DNA of 64,000 bases from a bacterium (lineage in GTDB: Bacteria > Cyanobacteriota > Vampirovibrionia > Gastranaerophilales > Gastranaerophilaceae). The notes beneath the pieces are model-generated. The model ran no database searches and was not told where the DNA came from. It saw nothing but the letters and a program-made list of their open reading frames with translations. Shown one piece after another: positions 16,354 to 25,378 of the stretch; the stretch's first letter is position 1, and each line of letters opens with the position of its first letter. The stretch lies in assembly GCA_017629215.1 (NCBI GenBank), contig JAGBXP010000036.1:1-64000 (forward strand), read 5' to 3'. A program made the position numbers and the translations under genes.

Positions 16354-16692
16354 TTAAGGAGCTCGGATTTGATGTACTTTTTGTTTGTCGGTTGATAAAT
16401 TATGAATGAAACACCCATTTAACTGGGTTATATTTTTAGAAATTGAACTGCCAAAAGATTGATATGCCAATACTAAAGGAGTTGAACCTATAGTGTTCTG
16501 ATTATCCTTCTGCTGGTTTGAATGAATTTCTCCGTTAAAAATATTATTTGAAACAAAAACTACGGATTCTTTTTTTACTCTAGAGATAAAGCCTTCAAAT
16601 TCAATAGATGATGAATGCAAGTTATTCGGCTCTAGCAAAAATAACGTCGCTAAAGTAAAAAATAATAAAACTATTTTAAATAGTCCTCTCAT
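16354..16692 (-). CDS. Hypothetical protein with N-terminal signal or anchor
   Basis: This is a 112-aa protein whose first 20 residues (MRGLFKIVLLFFTLATLFLL) form a signal peptide or anchor, followed by a polar, Ser/Asn-rich region with no recognised domain. There is no SD; TATAAT ends 7 nt before the ATG, which fits a leaderless mRNA. Codon use resembles the neighbours. It lies just upstream of the OadG-like gene and is probably exported. Function unknown. Confidence 0.5.
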   Translation of the reverse strand: MRGLFKIVLLFFTLATLFLLEPNNLHSSSIEFEGFISRVKKESVVFVSNNIFNGEIHSNQQKDNQNTIGSTPLVLAYQSFGSSISKNITQLNGCFIHNLSTDKQKVHQIRAP

Positions 16693-16764
16693 ACAAGGTA
16701 TTATACAATAAAAATAATTATCAAAACTAACAAGGTAGACTATATAATTTAATATTTATATGTT

Positions 16765-17817
16765 TTATCTTCGACAAACAAAACACTTTAATTTATACAA
16801 ATTATTATCAAATTTATCTTTCAAAAACGAAATAAATTTAGCTAAAGCATAATTCACAAGAATAAAATTCAACAATATAAATATTGGATAATCTAAACCA
16901 AATACATAATAAGGACAATAAATCATTAAAAATTTATGAATTAAAAATATGATAAATGAATATTTGCCCAACTCTTCTAATAAGAAAAATAATTTATTAT
17001 TTCTATGACATAAATAAAATATAATAATTAAAGCAAATCCAACAAAAGGATCAAAACAAGTTTGAGTACCTGCTTCTACATACTCCGTTGATGTTAAAAG
17101 CCTATAACATCTCAATGCTGAAAAAACGATTATAGTTATTATAGAAATAAACTTCCAAAGATTTGGTGTTTCTGATATTTTTTCAAATATTGAATACTTC
17201 GCAATCAAAATACCTGCTATAAATGAAAAGAAATATGAATATGTTTCATACATCCAAAACTCATCAAAACGGAAAAAATACAAAGAATAACTTGCTAAAA
17301 AAAGTATTTCTAAAAAATATTTGAATTTAGAAATTTTATATAACAAAGGAAAGAATAAATATAAAGTAATTAATAATGAAATAAACCACCAAGTTGAATT
17401 AACTCCAAAAAAATTGAAATAAATTTGAGTACCAGTCAAATCTATAAGTAAGTGTTTCAAAACATTACCATCATATACTCTTTCTAGATTATATCCAAAG
17501 AAATAGACTCCCAAAGGTACAAATAAAAGCCAGATAAACCAATAATTAGAATATATATATGAAAATCTTTTTTTAAAAAAATCTAATACATTCTCATTTT
17601 TAGAAAAACTTTTATATAGCCCAAAACCTGATAAAATAACAAATATACTAACACAAATTTTTCCTAAAATAGCCAATACAAACCACATATCTAAGTTAAA
17701 AATATTTAATTTTATATATGGATAAGATGTCGAATAAAACAAATGCTGAAGAAACATAAACAATATCGCAACTCCTTTTGCTATGTTTGTATTTTGTTTT
17801 GTAAAAGCAATACTCAT
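16765..17817 (-). CDS. Acyltransferase-3 family membrane protein
   Basis: This 350-aa protein has about ten membrane segments. The start shows the family pattern NIAKGVAILFMFLQHLF (family His in helix 1), then KICVSIFVILSGFGLY and FFKKRFSYIYSNYW. It belongs to the same broad family as the capsule acyltransferase at 11564-12676 but is clearly a separate member, with no tract and a basic C terminus ending CFVCRR. It probably O-acylates a surface sugar, or may serve as a carbohydrate-modifying permease. It stands alone on the minus strand, with GAAAGGTG before the ATG. Confidence 0.85.
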   Translation of the reverse strand: MSIAFTKQNTNIAKGVAILFMFLQHLFYSTSYPYIKLNIFNLDMWFVLAILGKICVSIFVILSGFGLYKSFSKNENVLDFFKKRFSYIYSNYWFIWLLFVPLGVYFFGYNLERVYDGNVLKHLLIDLTGTQIYFNFFGVNSTWWFISLLITLYLFFPLLYKISKFKYFLEILFLASYSLYFFRFDEFWMYETYSYFFSFIAGILIAKYSIFEKISETPNLWKFISIITIIVFSALRCYRLLTSTEYVEAGTQTCFDPFVGFALIIIFYLCHRNNKLFFLLEELGKYSFIIFLIHKFLMIYCPYYVFGLDYPIFILLNFILVNYALAKFISFLKDKFDNNLYKLKCFVCRR

Positions 17818-17913
17818 TCTTACACCTTTCTTATTTATTCATAAAATAAAAACATAATACAAATAAAATAACATAAACTCGGTAATACACCAATAAACTA
17901 TTATAATATTAAA

Positions 17914-17944
17914 AATCAAAGAGTGTCATAGACACTCCTTGATT
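17914..17944 (-). terminator. Terminator of the LysM gene
   Basis: AATCAAAGAGTGTC and GACACTCCTTGATT form a 14-bp stem with one mismatch and a 3-nt loop. Read on the minus strand it is followed by TTTGATTTTT. Confidence 0.8.
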
Positions 17945-17965
17945 TACTCTAACAATATCTTATAA

Positions 17966-18835
17966 CTAAATATTAGCTCTAATTATAGAATCTAGCTTTG
18001 CAGTATTAAGCTCAATAACTTGACCTGGTTTTAATAAATATGGATCTGCCTCATTATTATTATTTAAAAGTTCTTCACATGTATATGAATTTTGTCCATC
18101 TAACTCATCTATAAATTCATCAACTTCACTATTAATATCATAATTTAATGGTACATTATCATCACATAGAGTACTCCATACTTTACCAACAAGAGTTTCT
18201 CTTAAACTTCGAGAAAGAGAATTATATTTATCTTGTAAATTGTCCTTTACAAAATTTTCTGCAATTTTCCAGTAATTTTCACCCTTTTTTACTCGGTAAA
18301 TATTGTTTTGAAGTCTATAATCACGCTCATTATTTTGGCTTAAAGAGACCTTATTCTCTGAGCCTGACACACTTGATGAACTTTTAATATCATTCAATGC
18401 AACACTGTCGTTATAATAAACAGTTTTTTCAGATTCAACACTTTTATTTGAACTGTTAACATGACAAATTCTATAATTTTCTCCGTACAATTCTTCCGCA
18501 AAAGTTTTATCCATTGATTTATAAGCAAACATAGAACCTAACGCAATAGCTCCAACACTTATAAGTTTAGCACAAGTACCACCCTTACTAAAAAAATTTT
18601 TAAGCTTTTTAAATTTATTTTTTTTAGGAGCTTTACTTTCAAAATAATTTTCGTCCACAACAACTGGTATAACATTATTTGCTTTTGAAGAAAATATATC
18701 AAAAGTTTTTGTATCTAGCTGTTCCTTTATTTTATTAGCTTTTTCAGATATGGTTTCACTTACTTTTATATTACATTTTTTATTAAGGATCTGCTTTAAA
18801 GGCGCGTATCTCGACATTTTGGCAACTTTTACCAT
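17966..18835 (-). CDS. Membrane-anchored LysM protein
   Basis: This 289-aa protein has a cytoplasmic basic N terminus (residues 1-88), one membrane segment near 89-107 (AKLISVGAIALGSMFAYKS), a Ser/Asn-rich linker and a C-terminal LysM domain (about 180-275) that opens with IYRVKKGENYWKIAENFVKD and closes with YLLKPGQVIELN. LysM binds peptidoglycan GlcNAc chains. An insertion of about 55 residues splits the LysM core, longer than usual. AAGGAG lies 7 nt before the ATG. It probably tethers membrane to cell wall; no enzyme domain is seen. Confidence 0.75.
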   Translation of the reverse strand: MVKVAKMSRYAPLKQILNKKCNIKVSETISEKANKIKEQLDTKTFDIFSSKANNVIPVVVDENYFESKAPKKNKFKKLKNFFSKGGTCAKLISVGAIALGSMFAYKSMDKTFAEELYGENYRICHVNSSNKSVESEKTVYYNDSVALNDIKSSSSVSGSENKVSLSQNNERDYRLQNNIYRVKKGENYWKIAENFVKDNLQDKYNSLSRSLRETLVGKVWSTLCDDNVPLNYDINSEVDEFIDELDGQNSYTCEELLNNNNEADPYLLKPGQVIELNTAKLDSIIRANI

Positions 18836-18864
18836 TACTAATCTCCTTTATCTTATCTACTTTA

Positions 18865-18892
18865 ATAATACTTATATTACATTTACAAACAA
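18865..18892 (-). promoter_or_regulatory. Possible promoter of the LysM gene
   Basis: On the minus strand TTGTTT and TATTAT lie 16 nt apart, about 30 nt upstream of the ATG. The match is moderate. Confidence 0.4.
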
Positions 18893-19024
18893 AATGTGCA
18901 ATTACAATACACATCAACAAATCTCATTTATAAAAAATGTGATTTTGCTATTTATAAAAACTAAAATTTCGCCTAATCGTATAAATAGTATAACTCTTCA
19001 TAATCTAAAATGCAAGAGTTCAAA

Positions 19025-19885
19025 TTACAAAGTAAAATTATTGTGTTTTACTTTTTGACAAGTAAATCCTAATATAAATATAACTAAAAATAATATATAG
19101 CCTAACGCACAAGCTTTACCAACGTCAAAATATTCAAAAGCATATTTATATATAGAATAGACAATAACATCCGTAGTATTCTTAGGACCTCCAGATGTCA
19201 TTACATATATTAAATCAAAAACTTGAAAAGAAGAAATAGCAGTTACTAAAGTAACAAAATAAATTGTAGGTTTTAATAAAGGTAAGGTAATGTGCAAAAA
19301 CCTCTCTTTTTCATCAGCACCATCAATTCTTGCTGCCTCAAATAAATTAGGAGATATTGTTGTAAAACCTGTTAGAAACAAAATTATATTATATCCAATT
19401 AACTTCCATACTGATACGAATATAAGGACTGGCATCGCAAGATGTGTATCAAAAAGCCATTCTAAATGGATTTTAAATAAAGTATTTACCACTCCAATAT
19501 TTGGATCAAAAATCCAACTCCAAGCAATCGCAATTACAACAGCTGGTGTAATAAACGGAATAAAATATATCGTCTTAAACCATTCAGCACATTTAAGTTT
19601 CGAATTTAAAATATCAGCAATAATTAACGGAATTATTACTGCAAAAAAAGTTACAGACAAGGCATAAACTATTGTATTTATTAATACTTGCAAAAAAATT
19701 TGTTCATTAAATATTGCTTTATAATTATCTATGCCTATAAACTTTATTTCATTCAGCAAATCCCATTCAGTAAAACTCAATGCAAATGAACAAAAAATTG
19801 GGATAATTATAAAAATAAAAGTTCCAATCAATGCTGGAAGTACAAAATAAATTCCTAGAAAATCGTTTTTGCAATCTTTTTTCAT
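19025..19885 (-). CDS. Sugar ABC transporter permease (MalF/UgpA type), orphan
   Basis: This 286-aa permease has six membrane helices. It shows the start of CUT1 permeases (LPALIGTFIFIIIPIFCSFALSFTEWD is typical of UgpA/MalF) and the EAA loop EAARIDGADEKERFLHITLPLLKP near residues 185-208 that docks on the ATPase. A second permease, a solute-binding protein and an ATPase normally sit beside it; none is here. Either the partners lie elsewhere or this is a remnant. No SD is obvious at the ATG. Confidence 0.85.
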   Translation of the reverse strand: MKKDCKNDFLGIYFVLPALIGTFIFIIIPIFCSFALSFTEWDLLNEIKFIGIDNYKAIFNEQIFLQVLINTIVYALSVTFFAVIIPLIIADILNSKLKCAEWFKTIYFIPFITPAVVIAIAWSWIFDPNIGVVNTLFKIHLEWLFDTHLAMPVLIFVSVWKLIGYNIILFLTGFTTISPNLFEAARIDGADEKERFLHITLPLLKPTIYFVTLVTAISSFQVFDLIYVMTSGGPKNTTDVIVYSIYKYAFEYFDVGKACALGYILFLVIFILGFTCQKVKHNNFTL

Positions 19886-19977
19886 GTTATCATTATATCA
19901 TAGAGTTAATCAAAAGAGGGAAAACCCTTCCCTAACCCTTCGCTGAGGGTTTGGATGATATAGAAAGTGAGAATAAT

Positions 19978-21456
19978 ATGTTAGATTTATCAGCATTTGG
20001 GAAAAATGATATTCGTGGAATATACGGTGATAATATTACTGAAGAGCTTTTTTATTATACAGGTAGAGGCTTTGTTAAATATTTAACTAAACAAACAGGA
20101 AAAGACAACTCAGAAATTTGGATTAGCGTATGCAGAGACGCTCGTTTACATTCTCCTGCGTTATCAAAATCTCTAATTGAAGGTATTTTATCAACAGGAG
20201 CAAATGTTGTAGATTTAGGTCTCGCACCAACTCCTATTGGATACTATTCAGAAGTAGTTGGAGTCCCTCCTCATATAACAAAATACCAACCTATCACAGG
20301 AGGAATGATTATTACTGCAAGTCATAATCCTAGCCAATATAATGGTATGAAAATGACTTACAATAAATCTTCTTTAAACGAAGAACAAATAAAAGAAGTT
20401 AAAGCTTCAACTGATGAAGCATACACAATTAACATGCCAGCTTCTCCAAATGGAATTTATACAGAATACGATATTATTCCAGATTATATTGAAGAAATGA
20501 AAAAGAATTTTGGTAGAATTGGAGAAGGACTAAAAATTGTTGTAGACAGTGCAAATGCAACAGGTGGTGTTGTCGCTCCAAAATTATACAGAGCGATGGG
20601 ATGTGAAGTAATAGAACTTTATTCTATGCCCGATGGAAGATTTCCTCATCACCATCCTAATCCCAGCGATGAAAAAACTCTTACAGACATAAAAAAAGCT
20701 GTTGTTGCAAATGGTGCTGATTTAGGTATAGCTTTTGATGGTGATAGCGATAGAATTGGAGTTATTGATTCCGAAGGAAATTCAATGACTGGTGATAAAT
20801 TATTATTAATTTATGCAGAAGATATTATAAAAGAATACAACAAAAAAGGAATTAAACCTTTCATTGTATCAGAAGTAAAATGTTCACAAGTCTTATACGA
20901 TACAATTGACAGTTTAGGTGGAATCTCTGTAATGTGTAAAACTGGACACGGCTATATTAAATCTAAAATGAAAGAAGTTGGTGCAGTTCTTGCTGGAGAG
21001 ATGAGTGGACATACATTCTTCAAAGATAAATATTATGGATTTGATGATGCAATTTATGCTGGTTGTAGAATTATTGAAATACTAGCAGAGAAAAAACGCT
21101 ATAATAAAGAATTTAAAATTTCTAATATGCTAGAACCTTTTAATAAAATGTATTGTTCAAGCGAAGTAAGACTATCTTGTCCAAATTCTTTGAAAAAAAT
21201 CACATTAGAAACTTTTGATAATTATGTGTCAAAAAACCCAGATTTCTTTGGATCTAAAATTAAAGAAATTATAACAATTGATGGTATGAGAATAGTATTT
21301 GAACAAGGTGGATTTGCTCTAATTAGACAAAGTAACACAGAACCAGTGTTCACACTTCGTTTTGAAGCAATTAATGAAGAATTTGCTCATCAATATGAAG
21401 ATAGAATGGTGAATAAGCTAGTAGAAATTATCAAAGACCAAACAATTACTGTTTAA
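19978..21456 (+). CDS. Phosphomannomutase/phosphoglucomutase
   Basis: This 492-aa alpha-D-phosphohexomutase converts sugar 6-phosphates to 1-phosphates and supplies GDP-mannose or UDP-glucose pathways. The phosphoserine loop is ITASHNPSQYNGMK near residue 110, the metal loop is FDGDSDRIGV near 255, the sugar loop is GEMSGHTFF near 345, and the phosphate-binding loop is RQSNTEPVFTLRFE near 460. ATG 19978, preceded by AAAGTGAG, was preferred to the TTG at 19951. It overlaps the histidine kinase stop by 4 bp in convergent orientation. A CCCTAACCC hairpin lies in its leader. Confidence 0.9.
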   Translation: MLDLSAFGKNDIRGIYGDNITEELFYYTGRGFVKYLTKQTGKDNSEIWISVCRDARLHSPALSKSLIEGILSTGANVVDLGLAPTPIGYYSEVVGVPPHITKYQPITGGMIITASHNPSQYNGMKMTYNKSSLNEEQIKEVKASTDEAYTINMPASPNGIYTEYDIIPDYIEEMKKNFGRIGEGLKIVVDSANATGGVVAPKLYRAMGCEVIELYSMPDGRFPHHHPNPSDEKTLTDIKKAVVANGADLGIAFDGDSDRIGVIDSEGNSMTGDKLLLIYAEDIIKEYNKKGIKPFIVSEVKCSQVLYDTIDSLGGISVMCKTGHGYIKSKMKEVGAVLAGEMSGHTFFKDKYYGFDDAIYAGCRIIEILAEKKRYNKEFKISNMLEPFNKMYCSSEVRLSCPNSLKKITLETFDNYVSKNPDFFGSKIKEIITIDGMRIVFEQGGFALIRQSNTEPVFTLRFEAINEEFAHQYEDRMVNKLVEIIKDQTITV

Positions 21457-22628
21457 AATTGTATAAATCTATCTGATAAGTTATTTTTTTGAACAACAGG
21501 AATTCTAAAACCAAAAGAGTTTCTGTTGTTTTTATAACTTTCAACAAAAATTTTCCCTTTATGTCCATCAATTATTTTTTTAGAAGCATACAAACCTAAT
21601 CCTATTCCAAGCTCATTATGAGCTGAAGCATAAGAAACATATTGAGCAAAAAGAGATTTTCGTCTTTCCTCAGGAATATAAGGACTTTCATTCATAAATT
21701 CAAAGCCTATCATATTTTTTATTCCATATATTTGTAAATTCAATTCCGTATTTGAAAAAGCATATTTTATACCATTAGAAAGAAGGTTCATTATTACACG
21801 TTTTATTTGAACTCTATCAGCTTGAATAATATTTTCTGAAGTATTATCAACAACCGTTATATTTACGCCTTTATCCTTTGCTACATAAATCATTTCTGAG
21901 ACACATTCATTGACTAAATCTGGTAACGAAAACTCGGCAAAATTAAGTTTTACAACTCCACCTTGATTTCTATATGTCGCAAGCAAAGTAGAAAGCATAC
22001 CATTCATATAACGACAAGAATCTAAAACCATCTCTATAATTTCTCCTTGTTCTTGAGAAATCTCGCCAAAACTTCCTTTGAGTAAAAGCTCTAAACTTCT
22101 TATTTGTGCTATTGTTGGGTTTTTTAAATCGTGTCCTAAAGAAGCAACAAAAGTTTCTCTTTGTGCCTGAAGCTTACGTTCTGAATCTATATATTCATAA
22201 TGCTTATTAACAAATTCTTCTTTTAAAGATTCTTCTTGTGTTATATCTTTAATTATAGATATAATTCCTAAAAAAACATCTTCAAAATAAATCGGTGAAG
22301 ATGTAACGCTTAATACAACATTTGATTTATTATTCAAGCTCATAACAAAACTCAAAGGTCGTTTTTCTTCTAATATTGTATGACTAATATCAAAAATTAA
22401 TTTTTGATTTTCAGAAGAAAGAAATTTCATATCTCTTTTTCCAATGTAATCTTGTTTATCTTTTATTCCGTAATACTTACAAAATGCTGAATTTGCCATT
22501 CTATAACAAAGTGTATTATCTTTATAGACCACTCCATCTGGACAATCTTTAAATACTGTATCAAGTATATTAATAAAATTAGAACAAATATCTGCAGAAT
22601 TAACACTTACATTATCTATGCTTTCCAA
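21453..22628 (-). CDS. PAS-domain sensor histidine kinase
   Basis: This 391-aa soluble kinase has no membrane segment. Residues about 18-135 are a PAS domain (CPDGVVYKDNTLCYRMANSA, ending IISIIKDITQEE). A helical linker leads to the HisKA box ASLGHDLKNP (phospho-acceptor His near 166). The HATPase region shows the N-box NLLSNGIKYA and the G-box GIGLGLYASKKIIDGHKGKI. No response regulator lies alongside, so it is an orphan that pairs with a regulator elsewhere. The signal it senses is probably intracellular; it is unknown. Confidence 0.88.
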   Translation of the reverse strand: MESIDNVSVNSADICSNFINILDTVFKDCPDGVVYKDNTLCYRMANSAFCKYYGIKDKQDYIGKRDMKFLSSENQKLIFDISHTILEEKRPLSFVMSLNNKSNVVLSVTSSPIYFEDVFLGIISIIKDITQEESLKEEFVNKHYEYIDSERKLQAQRETFVASLGHDLKNPTIAQIRSLELLLKGSFGEISQEQGEIIEMVLDSCRYMNGMLSTLLATYRNQGGVVKLNFAEFSLPDLVNECVSEMIYVAKDKGVNITVVDNTSENIIQADRVQIKRVIMNLLSNGIKYAFSNTELNLQIYGIKNMIGFEFMNESPYIPEERRKSLFAQYVSYASAHNELGIGLGLYASKKIIDGHKGKIFVESYKNNRNSFGFRIPVVQKNNLSDRFIQF

Positions 22629-22847
22629 AATAATAATTCTCCAATTTTAAATCGCAAAATTATTCTACTATGCTAATATATCAGGTTATATTACCCAACT
22701 GGGGAGTAAGTACTAATTTAAAAAAACAACTCAAAAAGATACGATAATTTTAACAAAACTAAAACGCCACAACACAAGCTATTACTTCATTTAAAACAGA
22801 CCAAAGATACATCTTTTTTGCATAATTTTACAATCTTTAACAATGAT

Positions 22848-22876
22848 TTGCAAAAAATATATATCTATGATATTAT
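22848..22876 (+). promoter_or_regulatory. Promoter of the GH13-like gene
   Basis: TTGCAA (22848-22853), a 17-nt spacer and TATTAT (22871-22876), 64 nt before the ATG. The rest of 22629-22940 shows nothing else I can name. Confidence 0.75.
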
Positions 22877-22940
22877 CCTTGTATAAAAAATCACATTCAA
22901 CAATCACAAAATATTTTATACATTTCACAAGGAGAAGAAA

Positions 22941-25214
22941 ATGTTAAGTTTTCTGTTTAAAAGAGAGATTAGTAGTGCTGGAATTTTAAATGAATTTTAC
23001 TCTAAGCTTAAAGAGATTTACCCATTAGAATCAATTTCAGATGAAAGAAAAGAATACTTAAAATCAGAAATGCTTAAATATGGTTATTTACCATACCCGC
23101 ATATAAAAGCATTAGAGGAATTAACTGATGCTGAGGTTCTTTTTGCATTAGAGTTTAAATGGCAAAATGAAGGCGTATTTGATAACGGAAAATTTGAATT
23201 TAAAAAAACTAGTACATTAGCTAGAAATAATATTAAAAATTCTTCTTGGCTACAAAAAGAAGGTCATAATATAAAACTAATTAACCTAGCTGGACTAGGT
23301 AACGGAAATAAGTACGAAGAAACTGGTAAATTTATGGATTGGCTAAGACAGCTATTAATATTACCAAGTGGTAACAAATCAAATAATATTTTTGCTACCA
23401 CAATGTATTTAATTCCATTCCATCCTCGAGAATTTGGTTGTGCATATTTACCAACTGCAAGTTGCGTAAGTCCAAATTTAGAAGATAAAAACATTTTAGA
23501 AAAAACTGGTTTAAATGCAACTGAACAAGTTAAAATGTTTATTCAGCTAACTCAATTAGCTGGTCATCCAGTAATTTATGATATACTTCCTCAAACTGGT
23601 AGATTTTCCAAAATTGTTTTAACAACTCCTGAATGTGCAAGATGGTTTGATATCAATGCACTAATAGAAGAACTTGCTAAAAACATTGATTTAGTTGCAG
23701 ACTCATTAAAAGAAAAATACTCTGCTGATGATTTAGCCATTGTTAGTGGAATTTACAAAAAATCTATTAAAGGTGAAAGCTATGGTGATTTAACCGAATA
23801 TTATCAAAATATATTTAATGAGTTTGACCAACTTTTAAAAGATAAAAAGATTTTCTTATCAAACTCAATGCTTGAAAAATCAATTCAAGAAAAACTACAT
23901 AAAAAAGCAAAAATAATTATAAATGCAATAGCAAAAGTTCCTTTGGGTAAAAAACTTACCGAACAGGCTATCTTTAACCAAGAAGAGATTATTCAAAGAT
24001 TAATAAATGAAGGAATGTGGCCTGCTCCAGGTGGAGCGTGGTGTTCATCAGGAATACCAGTTTTTGACAAAATGAGTGAAGGCGCATCTTATCCAACATT
24101 TAAACATTATAATTTTAAAGGTGAAGATGTTTCTCATTATGCAAATTTAGATTGTCAAACTCCTTATTATTTTGTTTGCCTAGAAAATGGCAAATATAAT
24201 AATGACGTAATCAAATTCTTTATTGATTATATGAAAAATCTTCAAGAAGAATACAATTTTGATGGTTTTAGAGTTGACCATATAGACCATATAGTTGATG
24301 AGGTTTCAGAATCTAATGGAACACCAATAAGCTATCGTGCGCCAAGAAGAGTTTTAGGAATGCTAAATTCTGCTATGAAAGAAAAACTCCCATACTTTGC
24401 GACATTAGCTGAGTATATGCTTTGGGATAATTATTATAAAGAATATCATCAAGACATGGGATTTGATGTACTTTGGGGAAATGATATTGTTTCTCAAAGT
24501 TACAAAACTCCTGAAACAATTTCTAATGATAATCTATATCTTTCAAATTATAATATTTCTTCTAAACGCTCAACTCCACTTTCGGTTCTAAAATCTTATA
24601 ATAATCAAGACGGAGAGTTTGAAGCTATAGATCGTTATCCTGCGCAATTAGGACATAACGGAGCATTGTTTAAGTGGTTTAAATATAAATTCTTGCCAGG
24701 AGGTAAGTTCGCGCAAAGACCAGTTATGTACATAGACGGAGATGAATCCTTTACAAATGGTGGCATTGAATACGTAATTGGAAATGAAGTTTCAATGAAA
24801 CGTGAAAAAGATTATGAATTTTTTGCGAAGTTTGATGCTCTTGATAGATTTGTAAAACAAAATTCTGTTATTACAGATGGTGAAGCACATATTATAAAAC
24901 AAGATGATGATGGTTTTGTAACTTGGCAAATCCAAAAAGAAGGTAATAAAAATTCACTTCTTATTGTTGCTAACTACAATTCGCCATCAGAAAAATTTAC
25001 TATTGAAGAAGATGGAAACTCTTGGACTGAAATAAGAGAAGGTAATGAAGTCTTTGATAAAACAATTGAGCTATCATGTGATTATTCAATCGTTTCAGAA
25101 TTTAGATTTGATGGCTCTGATTATATAGAAGAAAAATTTGTTGCTTCTACAAATTCTTTATCTTTCGGTAAAATTATGCCTGCTGAGTTTAAAATTTTTA
25201 CAGTAATCAAATAA
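22941..25214 (+). CDS. Divergent GH13-type glucan-active enzyme
   Basis: This 757-aa protein has no signal peptide, so it is cytoplasmic. The centre has GFRVDHIDHIVDE (residues about 450-462), which fits GH13 conserved region II with its Asp nucleophile, and FATLAEYMLWDN about 40 residues later, which could hold the acid/base Glu. VIYDILPQTGRFS near 215 takes the place of region I, but without the usual Asn-His. The C-terminal 100 residues look like a beta-sandwich. It may act on intracellular alpha-glucan (glucanotransferase, phosphorylase or amylase type). AAGGAG lies 5 nt before the ATG. It stands alone between its promoter and a terminator. Confidence 0.7.
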   Translation: MLSFLFKREISSAGILNEFYSKLKEIYPLESISDERKEYLKSEMLKYGYLPYPHIKALEELTDAEVLFALEFKWQNEGVFDNGKFEFKKTSTLARNNIKNSSWLQKEGHNIKLINLAGLGNGNKYEETGKFMDWLRQLLILPSGNKSNNIFATTMYLIPFHPREFGCAYLPTASCVSPNLEDKNILEKTGLNATEQVKMFIQLTQLAGHPVIYDILPQTGRFSKIVLTTPECARWFDINALIEELAKNIDLVADSLKEKYSADDLAIVSGIYKKSIKGESYGDLTEYYQNIFNEFDQLLKDKKIFLSNSMLEKSIQEKLHKKAKIIINAIAKVPLGKKLTEQAIFNQEEIIQRLINEGMWPAPGGAWCSSGIPVFDKMSEGASYPTFKHYNFKGEDVSHYANLDCQTPYYFVCLENGKYNNDVIKFFIDYMKNLQEEYNFDGFRVDHIDHIVDEVSESNGTPISYRAPRRVLGMLNSAMKEKLPYFATLAEYMLWDNYYKEYHQDMGFDVLWGNDIVSQSYKTPETISNDNLYLSNYNISSKRSTPLSVLKSYNNQDGEFEAIDRYPAQLGHNGALFKWFKYKFLPGGKFAQRPVMYIDGDESFTNGGIEYVIGNEVSMKREKDYEFFAKFDALDRFVKQNSVITDGEAHIIKQDDDGFVTWQIQKEGNKNSLLIVANYNSPSEKFTIEEDGNSWTEIREGNEVFDKTIELSCDYSIVSEFRFDGSDYIEEKFVASTNSLSFGKIMPAEFKIFTVIK

Positions 25215-25299
25215 AATAATATTTAATGAAGGACATTAGTCCTAGGAGTATATAATTTACGATTAAGTAAACTACGATTAAATAATAATGGGATACAAT

Positions 25300-25331
25300 G
25301 CCGAGCAAAGTCTCGGCTTTTATTTTTATTT
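25300..25331 (+). terminator. Rho-independent terminator
   Basis: GCCGAG-CAAAGT-CTCGGC is followed by TTTTATTTTTATTT. The same GCCGAG/CTCGGC stem recurs at 40556-40574. Confidence 0.92.
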
Positions 25332-25378
25332 AAGAAAATAAGATTTGTGCTAAAATAATATGAAAACAAGGAGTTTAT

